DNA of 62,558 bases from Lentisphaerota bacterium (GTDB lineage Bacteria; Verrucomicrobiota; Lentisphaeria; Victivallales; UBA1829), in assembly GCA_015061915.1 (NCBI GenBank), contig SUVR01000013.1:1-62558 (forward strand), in the 5' to 3' direction. The notes under the pieces are model-generated. The model was not told the origin of the DNA, did no database searches, and saw nothing but the letters and a program-made list of their open reading frames with translations. Shown here piece after piece: positions 15,829 to 24,113 of this stretch. Each line of letters begins with the position of its first letter. Positions within the stretch are counted from its first letter, which is position 1. Both the position numbers and the translations under genes were made by a program.

Positions 15829-16914
15829 ATGGCGAAGAAAAAAACAGAACGCAAGTTGCGCTGCGGCGTTGTGGGACTCGGCATGGGTCAGAACCACGTT
15901 CACGGTTACCGGAGCCATCCGGGCGCGGAACTGGTGGCAGTGGCAGATATTGACCCGGTCCGGCTGGAAGAGATCGGCAGAAAAAAGCTGGGTGTGGAAA
16001 AATGTTACTCCACCCTGACGGAAATGCTGAAAAATGAAGATCTTGACATTGTCTCCATTGCGACACCGAACAAATTTCACGCACCGCTGACCATCGAAGC
16101 GTTGAAAGCGGGCTGCCATGTTCTCTGCGAAAAGCCCATGGCAATGAGCGTGAAGGAAGCGGAAGAAATGATCCGGGTGGCGAAAAGCGTCGGTAAACGG
16201 ATCATGATCGACTTTTCCTACCGCACCAGCGAGCAGTCCGTTGCCCTGAAAAAGGCAGTGGAAAGCGGTATTTTGGGCAATATTTATTTTGCACGGACAC
16301 AATGGCTGCGCCGTCGCGGGGCACCGCTCGGCACGCAGGGCTGGTTCCGGAAAAAAGAACTTTCCGGCGGCGGACCGCTGCTGGACCTGGGCGTACACCG
16401 TCTGGACCTGGCATTGTGGCTCATGGACTACCCGAAACCGGTGTGGGTCATGGGATCGACCTACAATCATCTGGCACAGCAGCTTCAGGCACAGGACGGA
16501 CATCAGTACGATGTGGAAGACCTTGCCGTGGCGCTGATCAAGTTTGAAAACGGTGCGACGCTGGAACTGGAAGCCTCCTGGCTGACCAATATCCGGGAAA
16601 ATGAACTGATGTCCACCCGGCTGCTCGGCAACAAAGCCGGTCTGCTTCAGCACAACAAGACGGACGGCGACAACAACTTCGGCGGTTACACCTTTGAGGC
16701 GGAGATCTTTACTGACCTCGCGGGCTGTCAGTACGATATGAAACTGCATCCGCCGGTACCGGAAGCCAAGAGCCACTTCTACAACTTTGTGGAAGCGATC
16801 CGCACCGACACGCCCCACGACGCCACCGGGGAACAGGGTCTGCTGGTCATGCAGATCCTGGAAGCGATCTACAAGAGTGCCAAGACCGGGAAACCGGTTC
16901 AGATCAAGTCATAA
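15829..16914 (+). CDS. Gfo/Idh/MocA-family oxidoreductase, tandem paralogue
   Basis: Second nicotinamide-dependent sugar oxidoreductase of the operon, 361 residues. I start it at the ATG with AAGGAG seven bases before it rather than at the in-frame GTG six bases earlier. It has GVVGLGMG in the Rossmann fold, CEKPMA near residue 105 and GGGPLLDLGVHRLD near 185. Compared with its upstream neighbour the substrate-facing loops differ, for example NKTDGDNNFGGY around 283-294 in place of a shorter loop, so the two may act on different intermediates, perhaps one oxidising and one reducing. The gap to the preceding stop is nine bases. Confidence 0.93.
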   Translation: MAKKKTERKLRCGVVGLGMGQNHVHGYRSHPGAELVAVADIDPVRLEEIGRKKLGVEKCYSTLTEMLKNEDLDIVSIATPNKFHAPLTIEALKAGCHVLCEKPMAMSVKEAEEMIRVAKSVGKRIMIDFSYRTSEQSVALKKAVESGILGNIYFARTQWLRRRGAPLGTQGWFRKKELSGGGPLLDLGVHRLDLALWLMDYPKPVWVMGSTYNHLAQQLQAQDGHQYDVEDLAVALIKFENGATLELEASWLTNIRENELMSTRLLGNKAGLLQHNKTDGDNNFGGYTFEAEIFTDLAGCQYDMKLHPPVPEAKSHFYNFVEAIRTDTPHDATGEQGLLVMQILEAIYKSAKTGKPVQIKS

Positions 16915-16935
16915 TCAATCATCAGGAGAGAAAAG

Positions 16936-17832
16936 ATGAAAAATATTCTGATCGGAACGATGTCCAAGGCAAATGCCAACACACCGGACTATATCCGCCA
17001 GCTCGGAAAACTGGGCTTTGAATGTACCGAAGTCACTTTCGGTCACGACTGCAAGTGGCTCATGTCCGGAATCGATACGGACGCCTTCGCCGCTGACTGC
17101 AAAAAAGCTCTGGATGAGTACGGCATGGAAATGTCCGCTCTGGGCGTTTACGGCAACCCGCTGGAAAACGATGAAGATGCCGTTCTCTGCCGCAAGAGCT
17201 GGGAATTTCTCATTGACAACTGCGATAAGTTCGGCACAAAGCTGATCTGCGGGTTCACCGGGCGTCTGCGGGATAAACCGGTTCCGGAATCCATCCCCCA
17301 GTATAAAGCAGTGTTCGGCGATCTGGCAGCCCGCGCCAAAGAACGGGGCGTGCGTATCGCTTTTGAAAACTGCAATATGGGCGGCAACTGGGGCTACGGC
17401 AACTGGAATATCGCCTTCAACCCGGCAGCGTGGGATCTGATGTTTGAAGCACTGGATGCAGACAACATCGGTCTGGAATGGGAACCGGCTCACCACATGA
17501 TGCAGCTGATCGATCCCATGCCCCAGCTGAAAGAATGGGCGAAAAAGATCTTCCACCTGCACGGAAAAGATGCCACGATCCAGTGGGATGTGATCCGCAA
17601 ATACGGCGTCCTGACCGATAAGACATGGGGTGCACACCGTACCCCCGGTTTCGGCGACTGCAACTGGACGGACATCATCTCCATCCTCCGCGTGAACGGC
17701 TACGAAGGAAATATCGACATCGAAGGCTGGCATGACTGGGTGTACAAAGGCGAACTGGAAATGACCGGTCAGGTCCACGGTCTCAAGTACCTCAAGAATT
17801 GCCGCGGCGGAGATTTCGTGCCCAACTTCTGA
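16936..17832 (+). CDS. Sugar phosphate isomerase/epimerase-like TIM-barrel protein
   Basis: Metal-dependent TIM-barrel enzyme of the xylose-isomerase-like (AP endonuclease 2) superfamily, 298 residues. Metal ligands fit the family order: E in RIAFENCN (near 144), E in GLEWEPAHH (near 179), H in FHLHGKD (near 213) and E in NIDIEGWHD (near 258). Members are hexose epimerases, keto-sugar isomerases or, with Gfo/Idh/MocA partners, lyases that cleave 3-keto-glycosides such as C-glycoside deglycosidases. It ends the ThuA-Gfo-Gfo operon, followed by a large inverted-repeat terminator. The combination supports a role after glycoside oxidation, but the product cannot be read from the sequence. Confidence 0.88.
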   Translation: MKNILIGTMSKANANTPDYIRQLGKLGFECTEVTFGHDCKWLMSGIDTDAFAADCKKALDEYGMEMSALGVYGNPLENDEDAVLCRKSWEFLIDNCDKFGTKLICGFTGRLRDKPVPESIPQYKAVFGDLAARAKERGVRIAFENCNMGGNWGYGNWNIAFNPAAWDLMFEALDADNIGLEWEPAHHMMQLIDPMPQLKEWAKKIFHLHGKDATIQWDVIRKYGVLTDKTWGAHRTPGFGDCNWTDIISILRVNGYEGNIDIEGWHDWVYKGELEMTGQVHGLKYLKNCRGGDFVPNF

Positions 17833-17848
17833 GCGTAAGAGATCACGC

Positions 17849-18018
17849 CACGCCCGCAGCGCAAGGCTCCGGCAGAGCGCACCGGCAGCAACGCTGCCGG
17901 TACGCCAGCCCCGAAGCGGCGAGCGCTTCGGGGCAAGCACAAAAAAAACGCAGCACTCCGGCACTGCCGGGGTGCTGCGTTTTTTTGTGCCTGCCGGAGC
18001 CTTGCGCCAGCGGGCGTG
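17849..18018. repeat. Nested inverted-repeat element with four-way-junction layout (element 1)
   Basis: Outer arms at 17849-17875 and 17991-18018 pair over 26 bp with one bulge. Inside are three hairpins in a row: ACCGGCAG/CTGCCGGT at 17881-17901, GCCCCGAAGC/GCTTCGGGGC at 17908-17933, and the A/T-flanked terminator hairpin at 17938-17990. The whole can fold as an outer stem with three arms. It separates the convergent isomerase and oxidoreductase genes. Confidence 0.85.
17938..17990. terminator. Bidirectional intrinsic terminator
   Basis: GCACAAAAAAAACGCAGCAC pairs with GTGCTGCGTTTTTTTGTGC around a short CCGG...CCGG loop. A-run on the left and T-run on the right make it work for the convergent genes on both strands. 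Confidence 0.88.
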
Positions 18019-18032
18019 GGCGGGCGGTTATC

Positions 18033-19103
18033 TTATTCTTTACTGAGGAACTGCTGCATGGGAGCGAAGCCGCTCTTGCGGAATGCCTCTTCTGTCACGC
18101 GCACGATTTCCATCATTTCTTCCTTCTTGATGGGATAGGGAACACCATCGACCACAGATGCGTAGATATGCTTCCAAGTATCGGACATACTGGTGAAAGC
18201 GGGGTCATAGTCTGCATCAAAGAAGGAAAGGCGTTCATCAAAGTTACCGTACTGGAACGGGGGATTTTCCGGGTGTGGCTTCAAGTCTTTGTACTCAATG
18301 GATGGTTCGACAGCGCGGACATGGATCCGTTTCCCCGCTTCCTGCACAATGACGCCGCGGGTTCCGATGATCTCCACTTCTCTTCCGGGCATGGCATTGG
18401 CTCCGGTCACTTCCACGTCCACCAGGCGGCCGTTTGCGCCTTTGAGAATGATCTTGAACAGGTCATCGCCCTCGCCGATACTGATGACACGTCGCACATC
18501 TGCCCACAAATCCACCACGGGGGAATCCAGCAGCTGCAGACCGTGGTCAATGATATGGGGTCCCCAGTTGGAGAGGAGACCACCGTAAAATTCGGGCATT
18601 GTCATCCAGTCATTTCTGCGGCAGAAGTAGCAGCTGCGGTGGATCTTGATATAATGGACCTCACCGATGATCCCGGAATTCATCAGCTCTTTGACTTTAT
18701 TGAATTCCGGCTCAAAACGGCGGTTGTGCCGGACATAGAGTTTCCCGGGGTGAGCATCACCGCAATCCAGCAGTTTCTTCATTTCGACCACATTGCAGGC
18801 AACGGGCTTTTCCACAAGAGCAATCTTACCGGCTTCCAGCACTTTGATCCCCATGGGAACATGGTCCAGATGACGGGTGGCGATATTGACCATCTCCACA
18901 TTGTCGTCCTTCAACAACTCATCCAGCGAGCTGTATTTTTTGTAGTCGGTCCCCCAGGATGCGGGGAGATTTTCCAGACGGTCCGGAGCGTTATCACAGA
19001 CTGCCACCAGTTCAAATTTATCTTTGGCAACCGCGTTAATTTCGTCGATATGTCCGCGCCCCATTCTGCCCAGACCGACCACAGCATACTTGATTTTTCT
19101 CAT
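18033..19103 (-). CDS. Gfo/Idh/MocA-family oxidoreductase
   Basis: Third member of this family in the region, 356 residues when started at the ATG with AAAGG upstream (the open frame extends eight codons further). The Rossmann motif is GLGRMGRGH near residue 10, the active-site motif is VEKPVA near 94-99 and a NWGPHIIDHGLQLL segment near 176 replaces the GGGPLLD...H of the two tandem paralogues, so it belongs to a different subgroup. It faces the isomerase gene across the nested inverted-repeat element and is divergent from a second AraC gene. That AraC protein is the obvious candidate regulator. Substrate unknown. Confidence 0.9.
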   Translation of the reverse strand: MRKIKYAVVGLGRMGRGHIDEINAVAKDKFELVAVCDNAPDRLENLPASWGTDYKKYSSLDELLKDDNVEMVNIATRHLDHVPMGIKVLEAGKIALVEKPVACNVVEMKKLLDCGDAHPGKLYVRHNRRFEPEFNKVKELMNSGIIGEVHYIKIHRSCYFCRRNDWMTMPEFYGGLLSNWGPHIIDHGLQLLDSPVVDLWADVRRVISIGEGDDLFKIILKGANGRLVDVEVTGANAMPGREVEIIGTRGVIVQEAGKRIHVRAVEPSIEYKDLKPHPENPPFQYGNFDERLSFFDADYDPAFTSMSDTWKHIYASVVDGVPYPIKKEEMMEIVRVTEEAFRKSGFAPMQQFLSKE

Positions 19104-19152
19104 CCTTCCGTAATCCTTTCCGTTCATTTTGCAGATAATTATTTTTACAGTA

Positions 19153-19180
19153 TTGACTTTTTACCGCCTTGTGCTACTAT
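19153..19180 (+). promoter_or_regulatory. Promoter for the second AraC gene
   Basis: TTGACT (19153-19158), 16-base spacer ending in TGC, TACTAT (19175-19180). This places transcription start near 19187, so earlier in-frame start codons upstream are unlikely. Confidence 0.6.
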
Positions 19181-19239
19181 ATATCAAAACAAATCAAATT
19201 GCAATGCAGAAAAGAAGCATTTTTCAGGACAAAACAAAC

Positions 19240-20037
19240 ATGAAATATTTTGACGGTTTGCAATTTACGATCTGGAACGATCACCCGGTCATGCACGGAC
19301 TCCATAACAACAATGCGCTCTATTACGGGATACAGTACAATCACACCGGTCCGCTGATTTATTCGATCGATGACTCTCCGCCGGTCAAAGTGAATGGAGC
19401 GCACGTTTTCCTCACCATACCGGGACATCATTACCGTTACGGCTGTGAGGCTCATGAAACACGCCGTCACACCTTCATCTGCTGTACGGGCGAACGGATC
19501 CAACGGTATATTGAAGGCGGACTGTTTCCGCTCGACACCCGTACGCCGATCCCGGTTTCCGATCCGGAGCGTTTTTTGCAAACCATGCTGGAGATCATGT
19601 CTCTGCTGCGTCAATCACCGATCCCTCCGCCCCGTGCGGTACTGCTTTACGAGGATCTGCTGCTGCGGATCACTGAATCCGGAGAAGCAAAACAGAGTTT
19701 TCCATCTTATTGCCGGGAGAAAATTCTGGATCTGGCGGAACGGATCCGTCTTGAACCGGAGAAGAATTACGATTTTTCGCAGGCGGCGAAGGAGTGTTCC
19801 GTAACTCTGATCCATTACCGGCGTTTGTTCAAACAGTTGCTTGGTGTTCCGCCGCAGCACTTTCTGATCCACTGCAGATTACAGAAAGGTGCCACACTGC
19901 TGCTGGTGCCGGGAGAACCGTTGACTATGGCAGAGATCGCGGAACTTTCCGGGATCCCGGATCAGAACTATTTTTCCCGCCTGTTCAAAAGCCATTTTCA
20001 TGTCTCTCCGCTGACATACCGCAGAGAGTTTCAATGA
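19240..20037 (+). CDS. AraC-family transcription regulator
   Basis: 265-residue regulator. I choose the ATG at 19240, downstream of the promoter and after AGGA; the frame is open for 37 more codons. The N-terminal part is a cupin-type sensor (VFLTIPGHHYRYG, RRHTFICCTGERI) with many His residues. The C-terminal double helix-turn-helix spans about 170-262: YDFSQAAKECSVTLIHYRRLFKQLLGVPP, then MAEIAELSGIPDQNYFSRLFKSHFHVSP. It is divergent from the third Gfo/Idh/MocA gene and converges on a nuclease gene with a two-base gap. It likely controls the oxidoreductase gene. Confidence 0.88.
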   Translation: MKYFDGLQFTIWNDHPVMHGLHNNNALYYGIQYNHTGPLIYSIDDSPPVKVNGAHVFLTIPGHHYRYGCEAHETRRHTFICCTGERIQRYIEGGLFPLDTRTPIPVSDPERFLQTMLEIMSLLRQSPIPPPRAVLLYEDLLLRITESGEAKQSFPSYCREKILDLAERIRLEPEKNYDFSQAAKECSVTLIHYRRLFKQLLGVPPQHFLIHCRLQKGATLLLVPGEPLTMAEIAELSGIPDQNYFSRLFKSHFHVSPLTYRREFQ

Positions 20038-20039
20038 TT

Positions 20040-20999
20040 TCACTTGCGTTTTTCCCAGTTCCAATCTGATACGGAAATGGATTTTTTCAGGTCGGCATCT
20101 GCAGACTCCAAAGCGGGAAAGAATGTCAAGCCGGTAACTTTTTCCACTTTTTCGACCGGAACGGCAAACCATTTCAGACCTTTCCAGGTTCCTTCATTGG
20201 GGATGATAAAGCCGATCATCTTGCACGGCGGAGTCAGGTCATAGACCACCTTGTAATATGCGTGAGGAACAGAAACCCGGTTGACTGAACCGATGCTCCG
20301 GACTGATTTTCCTTCATAAAAAACCGGTCCGGTAACCACAAAAATCTCCTTTTCCCTGCGTGCGAAATCCCGGATCTGACTTTCCAGCTCCACCCAGATC
20401 CCCCGGTTGCAATCCGGCTTCTGGGGCGACATATTGCTCATATAGAAACTTTCGCTCATCACATCTTTATTCCAGCTCATATCAGCAGCCGGTGCCAGAT
20501 GTCCGCGGTCGTATCCGGAACCTTTGTAATCCTCCGGCAGAGCAGATCTGGTACGGATACGGGGATCTTCCCGGAAGTCATCCGTTCTGCCGGTCCGCTT
20601 CTGATCCAGCTCTTCAGCAGTGAGCTTGTAAGTCACCCACAAGGGCTGTTCATGAATCTCGGAGTATCCGAAAGCGTACCCCTCCCGCTCAAAGATGCGT
20701 TCCACGATTCCGCCTTCGGGAGCGCCCAGTTCAAGATTGTCATAATGTTCCGCAAAACCGATCTGTTCCAGCACCCAGTCTTTCCCCTCCAGGAAATAAT
20801 ATCGCACCAAATGGCTGAAGTCCGGCAGATAGAAAAAAGCGCCGGCGAAGGCAGCAAAAAGCAGAATCGGCAAAAAGCACGAGCGCAGTTTCCGCATCAG
20901 AAAGGGCTTCAGGATCTTTCCGAGGAAGTAAAAAATCGCCAAACCGGCAATACTGCTTTTCTTGTTGGAACCTTTTTCTTTTTTTGCACCTTTACCCAT
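20040..20999 (-). CDS. Membrane-anchored DNA/RNA non-specific endonuclease (NUC1 family)
   Basis: Metal-dependent nuclease of the beta-beta-alpha-Me type. After a Lys-rich N-terminus and one or two membrane helices (about residues 17-60), the 230-residue catalytic domain shows the signature DRGHLAPAAD (His near 167) and the metal-binding Asn in SPQKPDCNRGIW. RTRSALPEDYKGSGY just before the signature is family-typical. Membrane anchoring with an outer catalytic domain suggests degradation of extracellular nucleic acid or DNA uptake; either is inference. It is a single-gene unit with its own TTGACA/TAAAAT promoter, divergent from thioredoxin. Confidence 0.9.
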   Translation of the reverse strand: MGKGAKKEKGSNKKSSIAGLAIFYFLGKILKPFLMRKLRSCFLPILLFAAFAGAFFYLPDFSHLVRYYFLEGKDWVLEQIGFAEHYDNLELGAPEGGIVERIFEREGYAFGYSEIHEQPLWVTYKLTAEELDQKRTGRTDDFREDPRIRTRSALPEDYKGSGYDRGHLAPAADMSWNKDVMSESFYMSNMSPQKPDCNRGIWVELESQIRDFARREKEIFVVTGPVFYEGKSVRSIGSVNRVSVPHAYYKVVYDLTPPCKMIGFIIPNEGTWKGLKWFAVPVEKVEKVTGLTFFPALESADADLKKSISVSDWNWEKRK

Positions 21000-21043
21000 T
21001 TTTCATACTCTCCGGATGATTCAGTTTTTACATTTTGAGGAGT

Positions 21044-21071
21044 ATTTTATCACATCCGGGAACGATGTCAA
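21044..21071 (-). promoter_or_regulatory. Promoter for the nuclease gene
   Basis: On the minus strand TTGACA (21066-21071), 16-base spacer, TAAAAT (21044-21049), about 45 bases before the start. Confidence 0.65.
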
Positions 21072-21091
21072 GTAAAAATTGTCAATTTTGC

Positions 21092-21119
21092 TTGAAAAAC
21101 TCCCATCTGCAACTATATT
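21092..21119 (+). promoter_or_regulatory. Promoter for thioredoxin-tilS
   Basis: TTGAAA (21092-21097), 16-base spacer, TATATT (21114-21119), 45 bases before the start at 21164. Confidence 0.7.
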
Positions 21120-21163
21120 TCAGATAAAAAACAGTAAAAGCAAGAAGAAGAAAGGATATGACC

Positions 21164-21478
21164 ATGAGCGAAATCAAACATCTTACGGAAGCGGATTTTG
21201 AAAAAGAAACGGCTGGAAAAGTCTGTCTGCTGGATTTCTGGGCGACCTGGTGCGGCCCCTGCCAGATGTTTGCCCCCATTCTGGATGAAACTGCGGCGGC
21301 ACTGCCGGACGATATACTGGTCGCCAAGATCGATGTTGACCAGAATCCCGGACTTGCAATCAAGTTCGGCGTGCGCAGTATTCCCTCCATTTTCATTGTG
21401 AAGGACGGCAAAGTGGTCAAGTCCTTTATGGGCGTACAGACCAAGGATACACTGTTGGATGCGATTCGCGCTCTCTGA
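21164..21478 (+). CDS. trxA: Thioredoxin
   Basis: Small cytoplasmic dithiol-disulfide oxidoreductase, 104 residues, the normal family length. The active site WCGPC is at residues 29-33, with FWATW before it, DVDQNPGLA near 60 and the cis-Pro in RSIPSIFIVKDG near 75. The start at 21164 is preferred because AAAGGA lies seven bases before it, while the ATG at 21158 is too close. The 3' end overlaps tilS by 20 bases, which implies translational coupling. Many genomes carry several thioredoxins, so the symbol is by family and not by proven orthology. Confidence 0.93.
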   Translation: MSEIKHLTEADFEKETAGKVCLLDFWATWCGPCQMFAPILDETAAALPDDILVAKIDVDQNPGLAIKFGVRSIPSIFIVKDGKVVKSFMGVQTKDTLLDAIRAL

Positions 21479-22742
21479 CACAGAAACGATCTGCATTTCT
21501 TTCAGCGGCGGTGCCGACTCTCTGGCACTGCTGCATTTGGCACACGCACAATTTCCGGAAAAGATCAAAGCGGTTCATTTTGAACACGGATTCCGGGGCG
21601 GGGAATCCCTGCGTGATGCCACATTCTGCCGTAAGATCTGCGAAGCGTGGCGTATCCCGTTCCAACTGGTTCCGCTGAATGTACCGCAAAACCGGATCAA
21701 TGGCGAAGGCGATGAAGAAGCGGCACGGCGACTCCGTCTGAACGCATGGAAAAAAATCGTCACAGATCCGGATCATACCGTTGTCCTGCTGGGACATCAT
21801 GCCGATGATGCCGCTGAGACGCTGTTCATCCGGCTTTTCCGCGGCAGTAATGTTTCCGGGCTGACGGCATTACGGGAAAAACGCACCATTGACGGCATCA
21901 CGTTTCTCCGTCCGCTGCTCGATATGACCCGGGCAGACATTGAAGCATATCTCCTTGAAAACGGTATCACAGAATGGTGTGAAGACAGCACCAACCGGGA
22001 ATCAGTCTATCTGCGAAACTTTTTGCGGAACGATTTTCTGCCGGAACTGGCGGCACGCGCCCCCTATGCCTCCGGCGGGATCACACGATCCATACAATGT
22101 CTGGCAGACGATGCCGACCTGTTGGAACAAATGGCAGATGCTGCTTACGTACGCTGCCGGTCCGGAAATACGGAGGAATGGAAAGCGCTGCATCCGGCAC
22201 TGCTGGTCCGTGTATTGCGGCGATTTCTGGGAGGAAAAATCCCCGCCTGGCAGGCAGTCGAACGCCTGGAGCAGGAACTGAAGAAACCATATATCCGCCC
22301 GGTCAGGATCGACCTCGGTCAGGGGATCATACTCCATCGCCGGAAAAACACATTGAAACTTCAGGATGCCGTCGACGAAACAGAGACTCTCTGGAACTGG
22401 CGGAAAGAGCCGGATCGTATGGGACTGCACGCCGAAATTCTGCTCCGGCAAGATGCAACAGATCTTACAGACGGCGCCGCATATTTTGATGCGGATCTCG
22501 TTCCGGAATCTTTAAGGATCTCTCCATGGCACGCCGGCGATAAGATCCTTTCCTTCGACGGCAAGATGAAAAATCTGAAAAAACTGTTCTGCGATCTTCA
22601 TATTTCCGATCCCGACCGGTATGTTCTCCGGGGACCGGATGACACCGTTTATCAGGCGATCGGAGTCCGCAATTCTGCAGTGGCAAAGGTCACCGGACAG
22701 ACGAAATCCGTTCTCCGCATCACGGGGATTTACAAAGGCTGA
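21459..22742 (+). CDS. tilS: tRNA(Ile)-lysidine synthase
   Basis: ATP-dependent enzyme that attaches lysine to C34 of the CAU-anticodon tRNA-Ile so that it reads AUA. The PP-loop SGGADS is at residues 16-21, followed by the family segments HFEHGFRG, RRLRLNAW and GHHADDAAETLFIRLFRGS, and a DSTNRESVYLRNFLRNDFLP segment near 180. The 427-residue length includes the central and C-terminal TilS domains seen in full-length enzymes. It starts inside the last codons of the thioredoxin gene. No AUA-reading tRNA-Ile lies in the window. Confidence 0.95.
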   Translation: MRFALSDTETICISFSGGADSLALLHLAHAQFPEKIKAVHFEHGFRGGESLRDATFCRKICEAWRIPFQLVPLNVPQNRINGEGDEEAARRLRLNAWKKIVTDPDHTVVLLGHHADDAAETLFIRLFRGSNVSGLTALREKRTIDGITFLRPLLDMTRADIEAYLLENGITEWCEDSTNRESVYLRNFLRNDFLPELAARAPYASGGITRSIQCLADDADLLEQMADAAYVRCRSGNTEEWKALHPALLVRVLRRFLGGKIPAWQAVERLEQELKKPYIRPVRIDLGQGIILHRRKNTLKLQDAVDETETLWNWRKEPDRMGLHAEILLRQDATDLTDGAAYFDADLVPESLRISPWHAGDKILSFDGKMKNLKKLFCDLHISDPDRYVLRGPDDTVYQAIGVRNSAVAKVTGQTKSVLRITGIYKG

Positions 22743-22902
22743 ACCCGGATTCTGTCATAAAATCAGCCATCAAATGCACAAAATGCGCACAAATATGTAC
22801 TTTTTTCGTATTTTTTTTGATTTTCCACTTGAAAAATAAAAAAAAAGGTACATTAGTGTTTACGGTATGATACAAGGAGTTTTTACCACGGAGATCGAAT
22901 CG

Positions 22903-23280
22903 ATGGAAAAGTATTTTTCAAAAACACATGAATGGGTACAGACGGACGGCGAAGAAGCCATCGTCGGGATCACAGAATTTGCAACAAGTGAACTGGGTGA
23001 CATCACCGGGATCGAACTGCCGGAAGAAGGTACGGATGTGATCGCAGGAGATGTGATCGCCACCGTGGAATCCGTCAAAGCATCCTCGGAAGTCTTTTCT
23101 CCGGTCAGCGGCACCGTCAGCGCAGTCAACCACCATGTGGAAGACGATTCCGGGATCATCTCCAGATCCCCTGAAAAATACGGCTGGCTTTACAAGCTGG
23201 ATAATATTGATGATACTGAGCTGGAAGACCTCATGGAAGAGGACGAATACGAGGATTATCTGACAACCCTCGACAGCTGA
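22903..23280 (+). CDS. gcvH: Glycine cleavage system H protein
   Basis: Lipoyl carrier of the glycine cleavage complex, shuttling the aminomethyl group between the P, T and L proteins. The lipoylated lysine is K59 in the ESVKASSE context, with the usual FSKTHEWV at the N-terminus and PEKYGWLYKL near 95. The protein has 125 residues from the ATG at 22903, which follows CGGAG; earlier codons in the frame lack a ribosome site. The C-terminus is unusually acidic (EDLMEEDEYEDY). No gcvT or gcvP is adjacent; the neighbour is a LOG-family gene 24 bases on. Confidence 0.95.
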   Translation: MEKYFSKTHEWVQTDGEEAIVGITEFATSELGDITGIELPEEGTDVIAGDVIATVESVKASSEVFSPVSGTVSAVNHHVEDDSGIISRSPEKYGWLYKLDNIDDTELEDLMEEDEYEDYLTTLDS

Positions 23281-23304
23281 ACAGATAGATGAAGGAGGTG
23301 CAGT

Positions 23305-24033
23305 ATGATCGATGAAAGCCTGATTCCGGATCTGAAAAAAGAAAACAGACCCACCCCGAAAGACGAAATGATGACCGAATTCACAAAAGGTGATTCCTGG
23401 CGCGTCTTCCGTATTATGGCAGAGTTTATCGACACCTTCGAGACAATGGCAAAGTATAAGGACCTCGTTCCGATCTTCGGATCAGCAAGACTGAAGCCGG
23501 ATTCCCCCGCTTATCAGGATTGCGTCCGGTTGGGCGAACTGCTGGCAGATGCGGGCTACGGCGTTCTCAGCGGCGGCGGTCCGGGGATCATGGAGGCAGC
23601 CAATAAAGGCGCCTGGCAGCGGAAAGGCGTTTCTGTCGGGCTGAATATCAAACTGCCGATGGAACAGCACGAAAACCTCTACCAGACCGAATCTCTGGAG
23701 TTCCGTTATTTCTTCATCCGCAAAGTTTGCTTTATGAAGTACTCCGTGGCAGTAGTGGCATATCCGGGCGGATTCGGCACACTGGACGAAATTTCCGAAG
23801 CGTTGACGCTGGTCCAGACCAATAAGGTCAACCGGGTACCGGTCGTCTTCGTGGGCAAAGCCTTCTGGAGTCCCCTCATCGACTGGTTCAAAAATACCCT
23901 GCTCGAACAGGGCATGATCTCCGCCGACGATATGGATCTCTTCTATCTGGCAGATAACGCCGACGAAGCCTGCGAATACATCAAGGCGTGGCACGCCAAA
24001 AACGGCAGAGAATCCACCGTACAGGATGCGTAA
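23305..24033 (+). CDS. LOG-family protein (TIGR00730-like nucleotide phosphoribohydrolase)
   Basis: Member of the lysine-decarboxylase-like LOG family, whose characterised members release the base from nucleoside 5'-monophosphates. The fold is Rossmann-like, with FGSAR near residue 53, GGGPGIMEAANKGA near 93 and the signature PGGFGTLDE near 153, which binds phosphate and holds the catalytic Arg and Glu region. At 242 residues it is the longer bacterial form. It follows gcvH by 24 bases with a strong GGAGGTG ribosome site, so the two are co-transcribed. A terminator and the second nested inverted-repeat element follow. Physiological substrate unknown. Confidence 0.88.
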   Translation: MIDESLIPDLKKENRPTPKDEMMTEFTKGDSWRVFRIMAEFIDTFETMAKYKDLVPIFGSARLKPDSPAYQDCVRLGELLADAGYGVLSGGGPGIMEAANKGAWQRKGVSVGLNIKLPMEQHENLYQTESLEFRYFFIRKVCFMKYSVAVVAYPGGFGTLDEISEALTLVQTNKVNRVPVVFVGKAFWSPLIDWFKNTLLEQGMISADDMDLFYLADNADEACEYIKAWHAKNGRESTVQDA

Positions 24034-24054
24034 GCTGTAAGCATAATATCACAG

Positions 24055-24088
24055 ACGGGGCGGAGAAAAAACTCCGCTCCGTTTTTTT
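24055..24088 (+). terminator. Intrinsic terminator of gcvH-LOG operon
   Basis: ACGG-GG-CGGAG pairs with CTCCG-CT-CCGT around AAAAAA, followed by seven T. Confidence 0.85.
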
Positions 24089-24113
24089 GTGTCCGGATGG
24101 CAGGGACGGCAAC

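Noticed and set aside
14755-16818. Open frame of 687 codons antisense to both tandem Gfo/Idh/MocA genes
   Set aside because: It mirrors two clear enzymes and has no ribosome site. Long antisense frames here come from the codon bias (few TTA, CTA and TCA codons). The same holds for 5291-6448, 45504-47195 and 53121-54632.
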